From Hippopus hippopus (lineage: Eukaryota > Mollusca > Bivalvia > Cardiida > Cardiidae), in the NCBI GenBank assembly GCA_946811185.2, contig OX328102.1, forward strand, positions 47,407,619 to 47,471,618: a DNA stretch of 64,000 nt. The letters are read 5' to 3'. Positions 9,441 through 20,093 of this stretch are shown here, piece by piece. The notes beneath the pieces are model-generated. The model worked only from the letters and a program-made list of their open reading frames with translations, ran no database searches and was not told the DNA's origin. Numbering within the stretch: position 1 is the stretch's first letter; each line of letters begins with the position of its first letter. Position numbers and translations under genes: made by a program.

Positions 9441-9549
9441 AAATATGAGCTTTGAAACTGAGAAGAAAATAAAAAAGTTTTGACCACTAGTGGCCTTTTA
9501 ACGTCAATTTCATTTTTACAGAGCGAAAATATTAATTTTTAGATTCGTC

Positions 9550-9735
9550 CAAGCTAAAGGTATTTGCAGACGACAAATTAAATGTGGCTCAACGATAGTA
9601 TTTATGTTTGAAAAGGTAGAAAAATATGTGACAAAAGAAGAAAACGCTTGCTACCAGCATTTATCTTTTCCTACAATATCATTAAGAATGTGTTCCACAG
9701 GGACGTTAAAAATAGGGTTGTTTGAGATCTAAAAC
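9550..9735 (+). mobile_element. Family A MITE, diverged
   Basis: GTATTTGCAGACGACAAATT, GAAAACGCTTGCTACCAGCA, TCTTTTCCTACAATATC and AATAGGGTTGTTTGAG. Confidence 0.7.
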
Positions 9736-9984
9736 ATGAATACACGTAAAAACATTTGGCAGAAATAGAAAACTAGTTTATACTTTACGAACTGCAAATG
9801 GCTGTCCGTTTTCTTTTGAATACGCCTTTTTGGCGAAAAGCAAAGAAAATGTTCTGCACGATCATTTGCTTATTTCGCAGCAGTGTTTTCAGATTACGAA
9901 AAGAAAAATGTTGAAATGTATAAACTGAAAGGGCCTATTTAGTTTTTTTTTTATTTCGTAAATCACGTTTCTTGTAAAACGCCG

Positions 9985-10440
9985 ATTAATATTGTTTATT
10001 TTTCGGTGAAAGATAGAAATTTATTTCATCTCGTGAACATCATCGGTAATATTTTCATGAGTGGCGAAAAAATATTACCAATGATGTTCACGAGATGAAA
10101 TAAATTTCGATCTAGATCTATTAATTAAAAAAAAAAATCGATTGAATTCATGCTTCTAACCCCCTTTTCGATAGGACTTTCATCGAAATCCAGTACATTC
10201 GTTTTCGCTGATTCCCCTTGGCGTACCCCCCACCCCCTTAGGAATGTATCACAATTTACGTAAAACGCGAGAAACATCGGGTAAATGCGCGTAAAATACG
10301 TCACGTTTCGGTCTGGTTGAATGGCATGCATTGTTTACCTAGGTAACTAGTGTGCGGGAACTACTGTTTCCGCCTTCAATTTAAGAGTTGCTGACCTCTC
10401 CTGGCTTCTTTTTTAAAGAAGCCAACTTGTTCTTCAAATC
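9985..10440. repeat. Family F repeat with foldback
   Basis: A hairpin about 10025-10098 has arms CTCGTGAACATCATCGGTAA and TTACCAATGATGTTCACGAG. It is followed by the family F block with TTTACCTAGGTAACTAGTG near 10334-10352 and AACTACTGTTTCCGCCTTCA. The last 45 bases are a separate hairpin shared with 57852. Confidence 0.75.
10392..10435. repeat. Hairpin shared with 57852-57898
   Basis: GACCTCTCCTGGCTTCTTTT, then AAAGAAGCCAACTTGTTC. The stem is GGCTTCTTT / AAAGAAGCC. Confidence 0.7.
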
Positions 10441-10694
10441 CGCTCATCAATGCATAAAATGAGTTCTAGAATTTATCCTATGCATCTCAAAGTTACATTA
10501 AGGTCACAATTTACTACTGTGTTTTTTATAAACTTTACGCACTATAAACAACTTATTTACAAGGTATCTAAAAGAATTTTACTATTTACCATGAAAAATA
10601 ATTTTAGACTGGTGCAAATGGTAAGCACTTACAAAGGGCATTGTAAATATTGCACAAATGATGGAATTAGTCTTTGACAGGATATAAAAAGAAA

Positions 10695-10765
10695 AAAGAA
10701 AAAAACCGTGCAGGGTCCTTGGGTCTATACTGTCCGCTTTTTCAATCAAGCCGGTGGGGTTAAAA
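10695..10765 (+). mobile_element. Family B right-end fragment
   Basis: CGTGCAGGGTCCTTGGGTCT and ATACTGTCCGCTTTTTCAAT, then a GGGGTTAAAA end. Confidence 0.4.
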
Positions 10766-10799
10766 TTCTTTGGAATGTCTTTTCAGCCGCCGAAAGAAG

Positions 10800-11050
10800 T
10801 CCGGTTAATAACTGAATCATACTTTGTGAAAAGGGGGCTTAATGAATCTGCAAAAAGTATCGAACCAGGTCAGCCTGCGCATCCGCGTAGGCTGACCTGG
10901 TCCGAAACTTTTTGCTATTGGTCAATTTTCTACCTGTCAAAGGACCAGTCTACCTCATGATTCAGATGATCGTTAGACTAGAAGGACTTTATGGATCCGT
11001 GATTTCATGACGACTTGCTAGGTATAATGCATCAGAGAGATGCAACTATC
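10800..11050 (+). mobile_element. Family C MITE
   Basis: GAAAAGGGGGCTTAATGAAT, GTCAGCCTGCGCATCCGCGT hairpin (10869-10900), AGGCTGACCTGGTCCGAAAC, GGACCAGTCTACCTCATGAT and TGCTAGGTATAATGCATC. It ends within about ten bases of the TTAA of the next family A element. Confidence 0.85.
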
Positions 11051-11061
11051 ATGCTTTTTAA

Positions 11062-11281
11062 CCCTTTACAACACAATCCCGACTTTTAACGACCCTGAGA
11101 AAGAAGCCTTTTGAAAACATTGTAGGAAAAGGAGAAAATGCTGGTAACCAGCATTTTCTCCTTTTCCCACAATGTTTTCTACCCTTCCCAAAACAAAATT
11201 TAATTTTTGAGTCACATTTAAATTGTCGTCTGCAAATGCTCTCAATTTGGACAAGTCTAAAATATTTCGTTTGGTAAAGAG
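11062..11281 (-). mobile_element. Family A MITE, complete
   Basis: TTAA at 11058-11061 and 11282-11285. Left end CCCTTTACAACACAATCCCG, right end TTTCGTTTGGTAAAGAG. The hairpin TGTAGGAAAAGGAGAAAATG ... CATTTTCTCCTTTTCCCACA is near 11124-11174. Length 220 bp. Confidence 0.92.
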
Positions 11282-11352
11282 TTAAGTGAATACACTGGAT
11301 CATCAGTAATTACAGAGATGTCGGAAAGTGTCAAAGACTCTGCACGACGATG

Positions 11353-11662
11353 ACGCCGAGCCACGCTCGCTCAGTCGGTAGCGTACAGGACTTGAGAACA
11401 GGAGGTCGCTGGTTTGATCCCCGTCTCGGCCAATTTCTTTCCGACAATTTCATTGCGACAGAAATCATTCCTCTCTCACCGATGACCATTGTTTCGACGA
11501 CGGTTATGTGGGATAGCAGCCATTGGCTTGAAAAGAATATTTTGCGGAGTACTGGTAAAAGAGACTCCAGGAAAGCATGGATAGGTACACTGGCCGCCGC
11601 GATATAACTGAAATGATGATGAAAACGGCGTTAAACACTATACAATCAATCAATCAATCAAG
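11353..11662 (+). mobile_element. SINE-1, full length
   Basis: Head GCTCGCTCAGTCGGTAGCGT (A-box-like) and GCTGGTTTGATCCCCG (B-box-like, T for C). The body carries CATTCCTCTCTCACCGATGA, AAGCATGGATAGGTACACTG and GATATAACTGAAATGATG. The tail is CAATCAATCAATCAATC. Confidence 0.9.
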
Positions 11663-11744
11663 CACGACGATGATATGGCTATGACAATACCTCGACGTTT
11701 TCAACGAAAACAGCCGAGCCAAAATGCCCGGTCTGTGCTGTGTA

Positions 11745-11900
11745 GGCCCGAATTTACAAATTATACTAATTTCACCCTGAGTCTAAATCTAGATTTAGAA
11801 AGTAACTTATTTTCTTTTTGGTTTAATTATTTGATTTAGCCAATCAGAAGTTATGTTTCTTTCAAATTAAGCATAGTTAGTGAATAAAGACCTGATAATA
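11745..11900. repeat. Family G foldback, diverged
   Basis: GGCCCGAATTTACAAATTAT opens it. TTTAGCCAATCAGAAGTTAT and GAATAAAGACC close it. The left arm is degraded. Confidence 0.6.
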
Positions 11901-12586
11901 CGCTCTATACAAGAGTAAAAATAGTTCACTGAACTTGAAAATAGCTCTAATTCGTCAGGCTGTTTTTTCAGTAAGTAATCTAATTACAATTAAGTTTCTT
12001 TTGTTAGTGTGATTTCCTTACTAGTAAAGATCAGCATAAGTTCACAAGAGTACTCGTACACTGTTAAACGTGAAACAAGATCATATTAACCATGTTTCAT
12101 CACATAAAACCACCTTCAGTAGTGTTTCAAATCCAAGACTTATTTTCGATAATACATTAGTGTATTGTCATTTTTTGGGTCCGGGTTCTGATTATTTTGT
12201 ACTTAAGAGCGCGTGATGCCAACTAAGGTGCGCGCTGGAATTTGTACTACTGCACTGTTTCGCGGAAAAATGACGTCATTGTTGCTAAGACGGAAACATG
12301 CAGAATAATACTATGATTTTCATGTTCAATAAAACAAAAAATGCAGCGTAGGTCATTTAAAGTCAAGAAAATTGTGGAAATAGTTCGATTTACCCCCTAA
12401 TTTAAACTGTTTTATACTACTTGCAATGTACATTTCACAGAGCTATCTTCTTGTGCATGTACACATTTCAAACCGAATTATATCTATAAACATGGACCCG
12501 TGAACGGTACATATCGGTTGAAGGCGATGATGGAGGATACATATTTGTCTTTTATTCGTTTTAAGTAATAAATAGAATTTCACATT
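11901..12586. other. No recognisable feature
   Basis: AT-rich sequence. One AATGACGTCATTG palindrome lies near 12270 (CRE-like), and no reading frame over 60 codons is present. Confidence 0.55.
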
Positions 12587-12710
12587 CATGTTTATGTATC
12601 ATCAATTTTATCAAACTCGTTGACTAACCTGTATATGACGCTCGCCAAGGCTCGCGTCACATAATGTTAGTCAACTCGTTGAATAAAAATGATAATACAT
12701 AAACACTCGT
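12587..12710. repeat. Foldback element
   Basis: GTTTATGTATCATCA and TGATAATACATAAAC, AACTCGTTGACTAAC and GTTAGTCAACTCGTT, and GACGCTCGCC and CTCGCGTC are nested inverted pairs around a centre at CAAGG. Confidence 0.85.
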
Positions 12711-12834
12711 GAAAGATCCTCTATTTTTTTCTCAGTAATTTATCTAGTAACAATGTAGTTCTTTTTTAAAAACTGAAATTGGCTTACTGGTAAAGATCAC
12801 AATAAGTTTACAGGAGTATACCGTCCCTATATAT

Positions 12835-13068
12835 AACCATTTACCACACAATTCTGAGTTTTGACGACCTTAAGGAAGAAGGCTTTTAAAACATTGTGGA
12901 AAATGGAGAAAATGCTGGTAACCAGCATTTTCTCCTTTTCTCACAATGTTTTCTATCCTTTCAGAAACAACTTACACCATTTTGATCCACATGTAGATCT
13001 AATTCGTCGCCTGCAAATGCTTTGAATTTAGAACGGTTCAAAATTTTGTCGTTTGATATAGAGTCTAA
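12835..13068 (-). mobile_element. Family A MITE
   Basis: CCATTTACCACACAATTCTG at the left, GGAGAAAATGCTGGTAACCA hairpin near 12905-12947, TTCGTCGCCTGCAAATGCTT, and TTTTGTCGTTTGATATAGAG at the right. Confidence 0.88.
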
Positions 13069-13750
13069 GAATCGGGGAAACTTGCGTTGCTATCGCTGAC
13101 TGGAATATTGTTTCGTGAGCTGTACGAGCAAAAAGTAATTCAAAGTACACTTAAACTATTTAGGAAGCAGTCTGTATAAATTTAAATCATAAATTTGGCT
13201 TCTCTGACGAGGCAACTCTGTCGCACATTCGGCAAACCACGGGTGATCCGTTGATCAAGTCCCTCGGCTGTATCGCGGTGCTTGATTTGTATACCTACAC
13301 GGTACATTCCTCGCCGGAAATACACCGCTTTACCGTCCTTAAATCTTAAAATTCCACTTGGAAAAAGAAAACACACGTAACAAATTTCTATCAGGATCTT
13401 TCTAAATACATTTCCGTTGTCAAACAATTTGTACATTTATATTCTAAGTTGGTCTATCAATTCCGTTGGCATCTTTTCAGCGAAAGCTTACTTTAAACCG
13501 TGGCTGTAGTTGCCGTTGCTAATCGATTTACATGGGCCTCGCCATCTTTAAGATCATGTGACTGGCAGTATTTCAAAATGGAAACCCCTTGATACAGACA
13601 AGGTTAGATGAAGGTACTGAAGCGGCCGAGTTCTGACGAGCGCTCCGTCGCAATGTATCTGTATTTAGCAAGCACCTGCTTGAGACTAGAACATTTTCAG
13701 TGTACCTTACAGGCTTGCTTCCGACAGGTTGGATTAGGTGGTTGTATGGA
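13069..13750. other. No recognised gene; one unassigned - strand frame
   Basis: Largely free of the families above. A - strand frame at 13182-13436 (84 codons) contains GIQIKHRDTAEGLDQRITRG. It lacks repeats, but I recognise no domain and see no clear splice pair. It could be a small exon or chance. Confidence 0.3.
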
Positions 13751-13754
13751 TTTA

Positions 13755-14035
13755 AACACTATTTTCAAAAGTATTTCAGCTATATCGCAGCGGCTCGTGC
13801 AGCTATGTATACTTTCCTTGAGCTTCTTTCTACCAGGACTTCGCACAATATTCTTCCCGAGCGCCTGGCTTCTTTCCCATATAACCATCACTGAAGCAAC
13901 GATCAACAGTGAGAGAGGAATAATCCTATCGCAATGACCATACCATCAATCATTGGAAAGAAGTCGGTTGAGCCGAGGATTCATACAAGTGACCTCCCTG
14001 GTTTCAAAATCTATACGTTACCAAATGAGATTCGG
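13755..14035 (-). mobile_element. SINE-1, diverged
   Basis: TTTCAGCTATATCGCAGCGG, CTTTCCTTGAGCTTCTTTCT, CACAATATTCTTCCCGAGCG, CCATATAACCATCACTGAAG and an antisense head ending TACGTTACCAAATGAG. Confidence 0.8.
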
Positions 14036-14332
14036 CCAGTTTGAAAAGTACCGGTATTCATAACGTGTGAGACAATCTAAAGGAACACCATAAAATATTT
14101 ATGTATAGGAACTTCATTCTGTCAAAATATGAAACATGTGTTGTGTGAACACGAGTACAGGAGGTGTTACTGTACATATAGTACTTGCCTCGCAAACATG
14201 CTATCGCCGCGTTAAACCTTTCGCAGCGAATTACGATTTGGTGATAGCTTTGTCGGACGGCATAGGTCAAGAACAGACTGTGCAGAACTTTTGCAAAAAG
14301 AACTAGTAATGCTTTGAGAAAAGGAGGTTTAA

Positions 14333-14690
14333 AGCCCCCATAGCGGCCAAAATACAATGAAGGTGTTAAAATGCATTTAAATTTAAATCATACCATTTAA
14401 AAGTATGAAAATATTGTGAAGATAACAATCTGATATTGAGTGGTCGGTCAAAGTGTTAGTTGCTGGCAGAAAAATTAATTTCAAAATCAGGCAAAAAGTA
14501 GACAAAAGATAGAAAGACCTGGAAACCGGTCACCTAGTTTTGTTGAAATCAATCTCTCTGTCAGCGACTAACATTTGGACCGACCGCAAAATAACAGATT
14601 GTCATCTTTTCAATACTTTTAAATTGTATGATTTGAATTTAAATGCATTTTAACAGCCGTTCTGTTTACTTTTGGCAGCTATTGTTACTT
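14333..14690. repeat. Large foldback, ~150 bp arms
   Basis: AAATGCATTTAAATTTAAAT at about 14370 mirrors ATTTGAATTTAAATGCATTT near 14633-14652. TAACAATCTGATATT mirrors AATAACAGATTGTCATC, and GGTCGGTCAAAGTGTTAG mirrors CTAACATTTGGACCGACC. The outer ends GCGGCCAAAATACAA and TTACTTTTGGCAGCTATTG also pair partly. A half copy lies at 40040-40330. Confidence 0.85.
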
Positions 14691-14925
14691 GAATGCATCT
14701 GCAAAAAGTTTCAACCCATGTCAGCCTGCGCAGTCCGCGCAGGCTGACATGGATCGAGACTTTTTGCTATTTATGAAATTTCTGTATGCCGAAGGACCAT
14801 TCTACCCCAAGATCAGTCGGCTGTATGACACACTGGATTTTATGGATCCATAATCGTGTGATGACTTTCTTGGTATCATGCATCAAGGAGATGCATTAAA
14901 CCCCCTATTGCCAGAGCATGGCTCA
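14690..14925 (+). mobile_element. Family C MITE
   Basis: GAATGCATCTGCAAAAAGTT, perfect hairpin ATGTCAGCCTGCGCAG / CGCGCAGGCTGACAT at 14718-14750, TTGGTATCATGCATCAAGGA and CAGAGCATGGCTCA at the end. Confidence 0.88.
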
Positions 14926-14934
14926 CAATGTTTT

Positions 14935-15245
14935 TGTCCCCCAGCTCGGCCAACTTCTTTCCGAGGATTGATGATTGTCATTGGGACAGGATTCATTCCT
15001 CTCTCACCGCTGACAATTTATTGTTTCGACGACGGTTATGTGGGAAAGCAGCCAGTGGCTGGCAAAGAATATTGTGCGGAGTATTGGTGAAAAAGAAATT
15101 CCAGGAAAACATGGATAGGTGCACTGGCCGCCGCGATATAACTGAAATAATGTTGAAAGAAATGGGCCTAGCCGGGGATCGAACCAGCGACCCCCTGTTG
15201 TCAAGTCATGTATGCTACCGACAGAGCTACCGGGGCTCGGCTCGA
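14935..15245. mobile_element. Chimeric SINE-1: + body joined to an inverted head
   Basis: From 14943 the SINE-1 body runs on + (AGCTCGGCCAACTTCTTTCC to AACTGAAATAATGTTGAAAG near 15160). It is followed immediately by an antisense SINE-1 head (GGGGATCGAACCAGCGACCC, GACAGAGCTACCGGGGCTCG). The + copy lacks its own head. Confidence 0.85.
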
Positions 15246-15414
15246 CCAGTCAGAAGCAGTATAATTAATTTTCTTGCATACTGAAAAATACATGTTTATA
15301 AGTCAATGGGAATTCGACATTTGATGAAATAATTATGACCACTCACTGTATACAGTATAGATCTTTGGCAATAATGTCATAATCCATTTCGTAGCTGTTT
15401 CTTGACATCCTTTC

Positions 15415-15620
15415 GTCAGAATATATAATAAGTTGAATTGTGCTCTTTGAAAAAGCGATTGAAAGCATCATCGTAATGCATTATGACAAGTAAGGCCTCA
15501 CATAAAATGGATACATTTTGTCTTAAAATTTGATGAATTATGAGGTAGATTGGTCCTTTGACATGCTGGAAGTTCACCGATAGGAGGTGCTTTAAACCCC
15601 TTTTCACAGAGCATGACTCA
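15415..15620 (-). mobile_element. Family C MITE without the GC hairpin
   Basis: AAGCATCATCGTAATGCATT, ATGAATTATGAGGTAGATTG, GTCCTTTGACATGCTGGAAG and AACCCCTTTTCACAGAGCAT. The central palindrome is deleted. Confidence 0.7.
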
Positions 15621-16085
15621 ATTTTTATTATAAAAGGGCAAAAATTGGAACCCAGCCTATGGTTTTATAAGGAAGATGTTAGACCCCTGCAGCACTTTGC
15701 CAAAAGACAATATCACGTGACTAGCATCACCAGCGGGGATCGTACCAAGACTTCTTGATCACGGATCCAAACGGCTAAACGAATGAGCTTCGGTGTAACC
15801 CCGATCGCTGTATAACTAAAATACGTATCTCGTCGCAATGAGGTTGCACAAATCAATTTGCTCGAAATGTTAAAAGGTCGTCGACTTGCCAGAAAGTCAG
15901 TAAGCGCTGTTAGACAATCAATTACCGCAATTGCCCGAGCCATATTTAGAACATCTAATAGGTATTTCTGTGTGTGATCTTTTTGGCAATTTCTAGTTGG
16001 TATTACTCGGAAGTATCGCAAGTATTTAAGATAATGCGGCCTCGAAATTGGATTGCAAGACACTTAGAAAGATTCGAATTAATTT
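15621..16085. other. No clear gene; possible tRNA-like SINE scrap
   Basis: GGGGATCGTACCAAGACTTC at about 15734 resembles an antisense B box. The 116-codon - frame at 15713-16063 has no recognisable domain. Confidence 0.3.
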
Positions 16086-16089
16086 TTAA

Positions 16090-16826
16090 CCCTTAGACTG
16101 CTAAGTGCGACTCACGGACCTTTTGCGGAAAGTGTAGATCAAGATCAGACTGCACAGAGCAAGCAGTCTGGTCTTGGTTCTACACTCCACAATGAGGAGA
16201 TATCTTTCCCCCAAATATTACTTTGAAAAAGCAAAATTTGGTTTATTACTATCGGCCTGAAAGTTTCATTTCACTTATTTAGCAGGGTATGATATGCCCA
16301 ACTTTTCGAACTTTGGCGGACAGCGTAGATCCAAGATCAGACTGCACAGAATGTGCAGTCCGATCTTGGATCTAAACTGTCCGATTTGGTAAATTCTGTT
16401 AGCTTAAAACGCAGCACTTTGGTCTTAGCCATTAACCTGCTAAATAAAGGAAACGAAACTTTCAAGCCAATAGTAAAAAACCCAAATATTGCTATTTCAA
16501 AGATAGTTTTAGGGGAAAGATACCTCCTTATCGGGCAGTGTAGATCCAAGATCGGACTGCACGTTCTGTGCTGTGTGATCTTGATCGACACTACCCGCAA
16601 AAGGTCAGTGAGTCGGGCTTATTAGCAGCCTGAAGGTTAAATGAAACTTTCAAGCCAATAGTAAAAAACCCAAATATTGCTATTTCAAAGTTTGTTTTGG
16701 CGGAAAAGATATCTCCCTATCGGACAGTGTAGATCCAAGATCAGACTGCACGTTCTGTGCAGTCTGATCTTGATCTTCACTGTCCGCAAAAGGTCCCTGT
16801 GTCGCGCTTAGCAGCCTAAGGGTTAG
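16090..16826. mobile_element. Cluster of four family B MITEs
   Basis: Cores lie at about 16125-16190, 16325-16385, 16535-16600 and 16725-16790. The first is reversed (head AACCCTTAGACTGCTAAGTG), and two others are full-length-like with GAAACTTTCAAGCCAATAGT. Both forward copies share that spacer and AAACCCAAATATTGCTATTT, so they are close relatives or a local duplication. Confidence 0.85.
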
Positions 16827-17327
16827 CTACCGGCTGGATGTATCCATTTTAAGACTAGCGAAGCTAGTCTATAGGCATCCAAATTGAGCCAGACTCAATG
16901 TAAACAAAAAAACCCCACAGTTGCCAAATACTGCCTCACAGAAAATAGTTCATTACTGTTAGGAATCTTAATTTTGTCATACATGACAATTTTGACAAAA
17001 AGCACCGAATCTCTACCATCCCGATTTGAACATGTCTACTTAAAAAGTAATAGACTGTACAAGATGTCATTGATAAGGTACATGATGTTTGCTTATATGT
17101 AAATTAAGTGACCTATGCAAATCAGGCTCATATCACTGATTCCTACTCAGCAGTGTTTAAAATTATGAATGGATCTAAAAATAGATACCCCCAGGTAACT
17201 TGTAGCAAATCCCAGCTACACAAACCCTCACTGGACAGGGAACCCTTGTCATTCCTTCAGTCATTCATTATTTAGATCATTTGAAAGTGAAACTTATATG
17301 TTGAACTGTTATTTTACGTCTTGTATA
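16827..17327. other. No recognisable feature
   Basis: A 72-codon + frame at 16884-17102 has no recognisable motif. No assigned repeats. Confidence 0.5.
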
Positions 17328-17331
17328 TTAA

Positions 17332-17551
17332 CCCTTTACCATACAATCCCGAGTTTTCACGAAAGTGGGGAAGAAGCCCATTGAAAACAATGCGGGAACA
17401 GGAGAAAACGCTGGTTACCAGCATTTTCTCCTTTTCTCATATTGTTTTCAACCCTTCTAGAATCAGGTTTCATCAACCGATCCACATATAACTTAAGGTC
17501 TGGAACAGCTTTGAATTCGGAGGGGTGTAAAATTTTTCGTTATAGAAAGAA
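17332..17551 (-). mobile_element. Family A MITE, complete
   Basis: TTAA at 17328-17331 and 17552-17555. Left end CCCTTTACCATACAATCCCG. Hairpin GGAGAAAACGCTGGTTACCA with partner CATTTTCTCC, so the left arm carries one unmatched C. Length 220 bp. Confidence 0.9.
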
Positions 17552-17609
17552 TTAAATAGTCAACTATTACATCTTGTGCTTTTGATTAACTATGTGTATA
17601 ATCCAATTT

Positions 17610-17800
17610 AATCCTTAACCTGCATAAAGAAAAAAAGCAAAACTTTCAAGCTGATGTTAAAAGCCAGAATATTTCTATTTCAAAGTTATATTTTTGAGAA
17701 AAATATCCCCTTATCGGATAGTGTAGATACATGATCAGATTGTTCAGTCTGTGCAGTCTGATCTTGATCTACACTGTCTGTCTGTCCGTCTGGACAGACA
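17610..17800 (+). mobile_element. Family B MITE
   Basis: TTAACCTGCATAAAG at the left, CTTTCAAGCTGATGTTAAAA, TATCCCCTTATCGGATAGTG, then hairpin ATGATCAGATTGTTCAGTCT / GTGCAGTCTGATCTTG. The right terminus is replaced by CTGTCTGTCTGTCCGTCTGG. Confidence 0.8.
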
Positions 17801-18515
17801 TCTTTTAAAGTCCTTGATGAAAATTGATTGAATTTCATACATGTATTCCTTACGATAGTCCACTGATAAAGATTTTTTTTTTTTTTATTTGATGCCGTGT
17901 CATCAAAAAAGGGGGCTTGATGTATATTTCCATTATGGACTGATATCTCTTTAACAACTGGACAAACTTTTATGAAACTTCATATTTATCTTGTTTATCA
18001 TAAGCCACAGACAATCATTATTTGTTTTTACCTAATCAAATGCTATGGTATGGAAAAGGGGGGCTTAATGGATAATTTCATTAGAGACTAATAACAAAAA
18101 GGCCACATGTACATGCAAAACACAATACCTCTTATATGTTTCTGTCAAAAGAGGTCTTTTAGGCGCGGGAGATATCATTTCAACGAAATAACCTGTTTTA
18201 AATCGAAAGTTAACAAACGAAAGTTTTTCATGATATTCTTGTTTTGAGAAGTAGAGAAGTAAATAGTCAAGAGCGTTGGTTAAAGTCAATGGATTGAACT
18301 GGATTTGGATAAGACCGGATTGGACTTAATAACTGGAATGAACCGATGGAACTGGAATGGACTCAGTAACTGAATTTGACAACTTTTCTTCAATCTTGTA
18401 TAAACCAACCAAGTTTTATATTTACCATTGCCACTTATTTCAAATTCGCTAGTCTGTCAGTACTTTCAGTACTTTGATATCTATTTGGCAGCTTAACGCT
18501 CAGAGCGCCATTCAA
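17801..18515. other. Family C end fragments, otherwise nothing recognised
   Basis: AAAAAAGGGGGCTTGATG near 17905 and AAAAGGGGGGCTTAATGGAT near 18055 look like family C ends on their own. No coding signal. Confidence 0.45.
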
Positions 18516-18519
18516 ATCT

Positions 18520-18780
18520 AACAAACATTTTCAGTGTAGAATTCTGACACAAATAATTGCAATTTGAACGTTGGTCCTGACAGGAATATCTCAGTAAAGC
18601 GGGTAGTGTAGATAAGGATCGGGCAGCACAAAGCATACAGTCTGATCTTGATCTTAACTCGTCGAACATTGAATATTGGTCCTGATCGACAGAATATCTC
18701 AGTAAAGCAGGTTGTGTAGATAAAGATCATACTGCATAAATCATACAGTCTGATCTTGATCTTAACTCGTCGTAAAAACA
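18520..18780 (+). mobile_element. Two tandem family B-like cores
   Basis: CAGTAAAGCGGGTAGTGTAG and CAGTAAAGCAGGTTGTGTAG each lead to CATACAGTCTGATCTTGATC and TTAACTCGTCG. The unit period is about 118 bases, so this is a local tandem duplication of a diverged core. Confidence 0.75.
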
Positions 18781-19295
18781 ACTTTAGTTGAGATAGTGGA
18801 GGTTAAGAGCAAATACATGTAACACATACCTTTTGCCAAGCTCTACGAGATTGTCTACTCTTCTTTCGTCTTTCGACTTTTGCCTTTTTCAGTCACTGTC
18901 TTCTACTATTGAAGAACAGACCCAACCAAATGTGCCACAGCTGACTTGTCTGCAGACACTTTCATTCTGGAAAAGACCAAAATTTTCGGATTTTATACGG
19001 TATAAAATGTTTAGAATTAATTAATTGCCAACGGTAATGTTCTAGTAAGGGAAATGGCTTACAAAAATGTTTTTATCATTGGCTGGTGGTCAATGATAAT
19101 GTCTCGGTTTAAATAATTATTAACAGGTGAAATCTTGTGAGGGAATGTCTTGTAAAATTGTTTATATATATATTATGGGCTGGTGGCCTAAATCTTTTAA
19201 AATATTTTGAATTGAATTGAAATTGCACTGGCACACTATTAAAAAACGGCGTTAAGTGGCAACAGACTGGAAAATATACTCTGAACATTCGGCTC
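18781..19295. other. No recognisable feature
   Basis: AT-rich, no frame with a known motif, no assigned repeat. Confidence 0.5.
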
Positions 19296-19405
19296 CTTTT
19301 TCAAACCATCATCAACCAATGGTTTAGCCAATCAGAAGTTGTGTTACATTTTAATTCTAGAATAAGACTAAGAATGTTCTTAAGAATGGTTTGTGAATAC
19401 GGACC
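19296..19405. repeat. Family G right part
   Basis: CCAATGGTTTAGCCAATCAG, AAGTTGTGTTACATT and GTTTGTGAATACGGACC, the family right end. Confidence 0.6.
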
Positions 19406-19544
19406 TTGTTCCACCGGGGTCGACACTCTTGAAACGTGTAATGGGCAATTTTTTTTTCTTTCTTAAAAACATTTAAAATCATCGAGAAAATGCAACAAAA
19501 CTAAATTTAGCGTGCCAATAAATTATCTTGCATGATACTTGATT

Positions 19545-19855
19545 GATTGATTGATTGTATCGTGTTTAACGCCGTTTTCAACATTATTTCAATTATATCG
19601 CGAAGGCCAGTGCACCTATCCATGCTTTCCTGGAGTCTCTTTTACCAGTACTCCGCACAATTTTCTTTCCAAGCCAGTGGCTGCTTTCCTACATAACCAT
19701 CATTGAAACAATGGTTAGCGGTGGGAGAGGAATGAATCCTGTCGCAATGACAATCCTCGGAAAGAAATTGGCCGAGCCCGGGATCGAACCTACGACCCCC
19801 TGTTCTCTAGTCCTGTACGCTAGCGACTGAGCTACCGGGGCTCGGGGGCCTTGCA
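19545..19855 (-). mobile_element. SINE-1, full length
   Basis: Read on -, the head is GAGCCCCGGTAGCTCAGTCG (A box), the B box is GGTTCGATCCCGG, and the tail is CAATCAATCAATCAA. On + this appears as TTGATTGATTGATTG at 19545 and GCTACCGGGGCTCG at 19830-19843. One of the best preserved copies. Confidence 0.92.
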
Positions 19856-20093
19856 TGATACTATAACGTTTTCTAATTTGCTTTCTGATGCCTTAAATCG
19901 TCCTCAGGAAGTGGTTGGTTTAATAAACACGGAAACTTTAAGCTAAATATATATCAATTGATCGAGAATTGACTCCAAAATTAATTAAGACGACACTAAA
20001 AAAGAGACGTTTTAGTTCAAAAAAGTTACGTACTCATCCTGAGATATTTGAGCTGTGAAAGATTAATTAGACACATCATTAGCACAGAATTAA

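Noticed and set aside
12265..12278. CRE-like AATGACGTCATTG near 12270
   Set aside because: A single isolated octamer with no gene nearby; chance cannot be excluded.
13182..13436. 84-codon - frame outside known repeats
   Set aside because: No recognisable domain, no convincing splice sites; left as unassigned rather than called as a gene.
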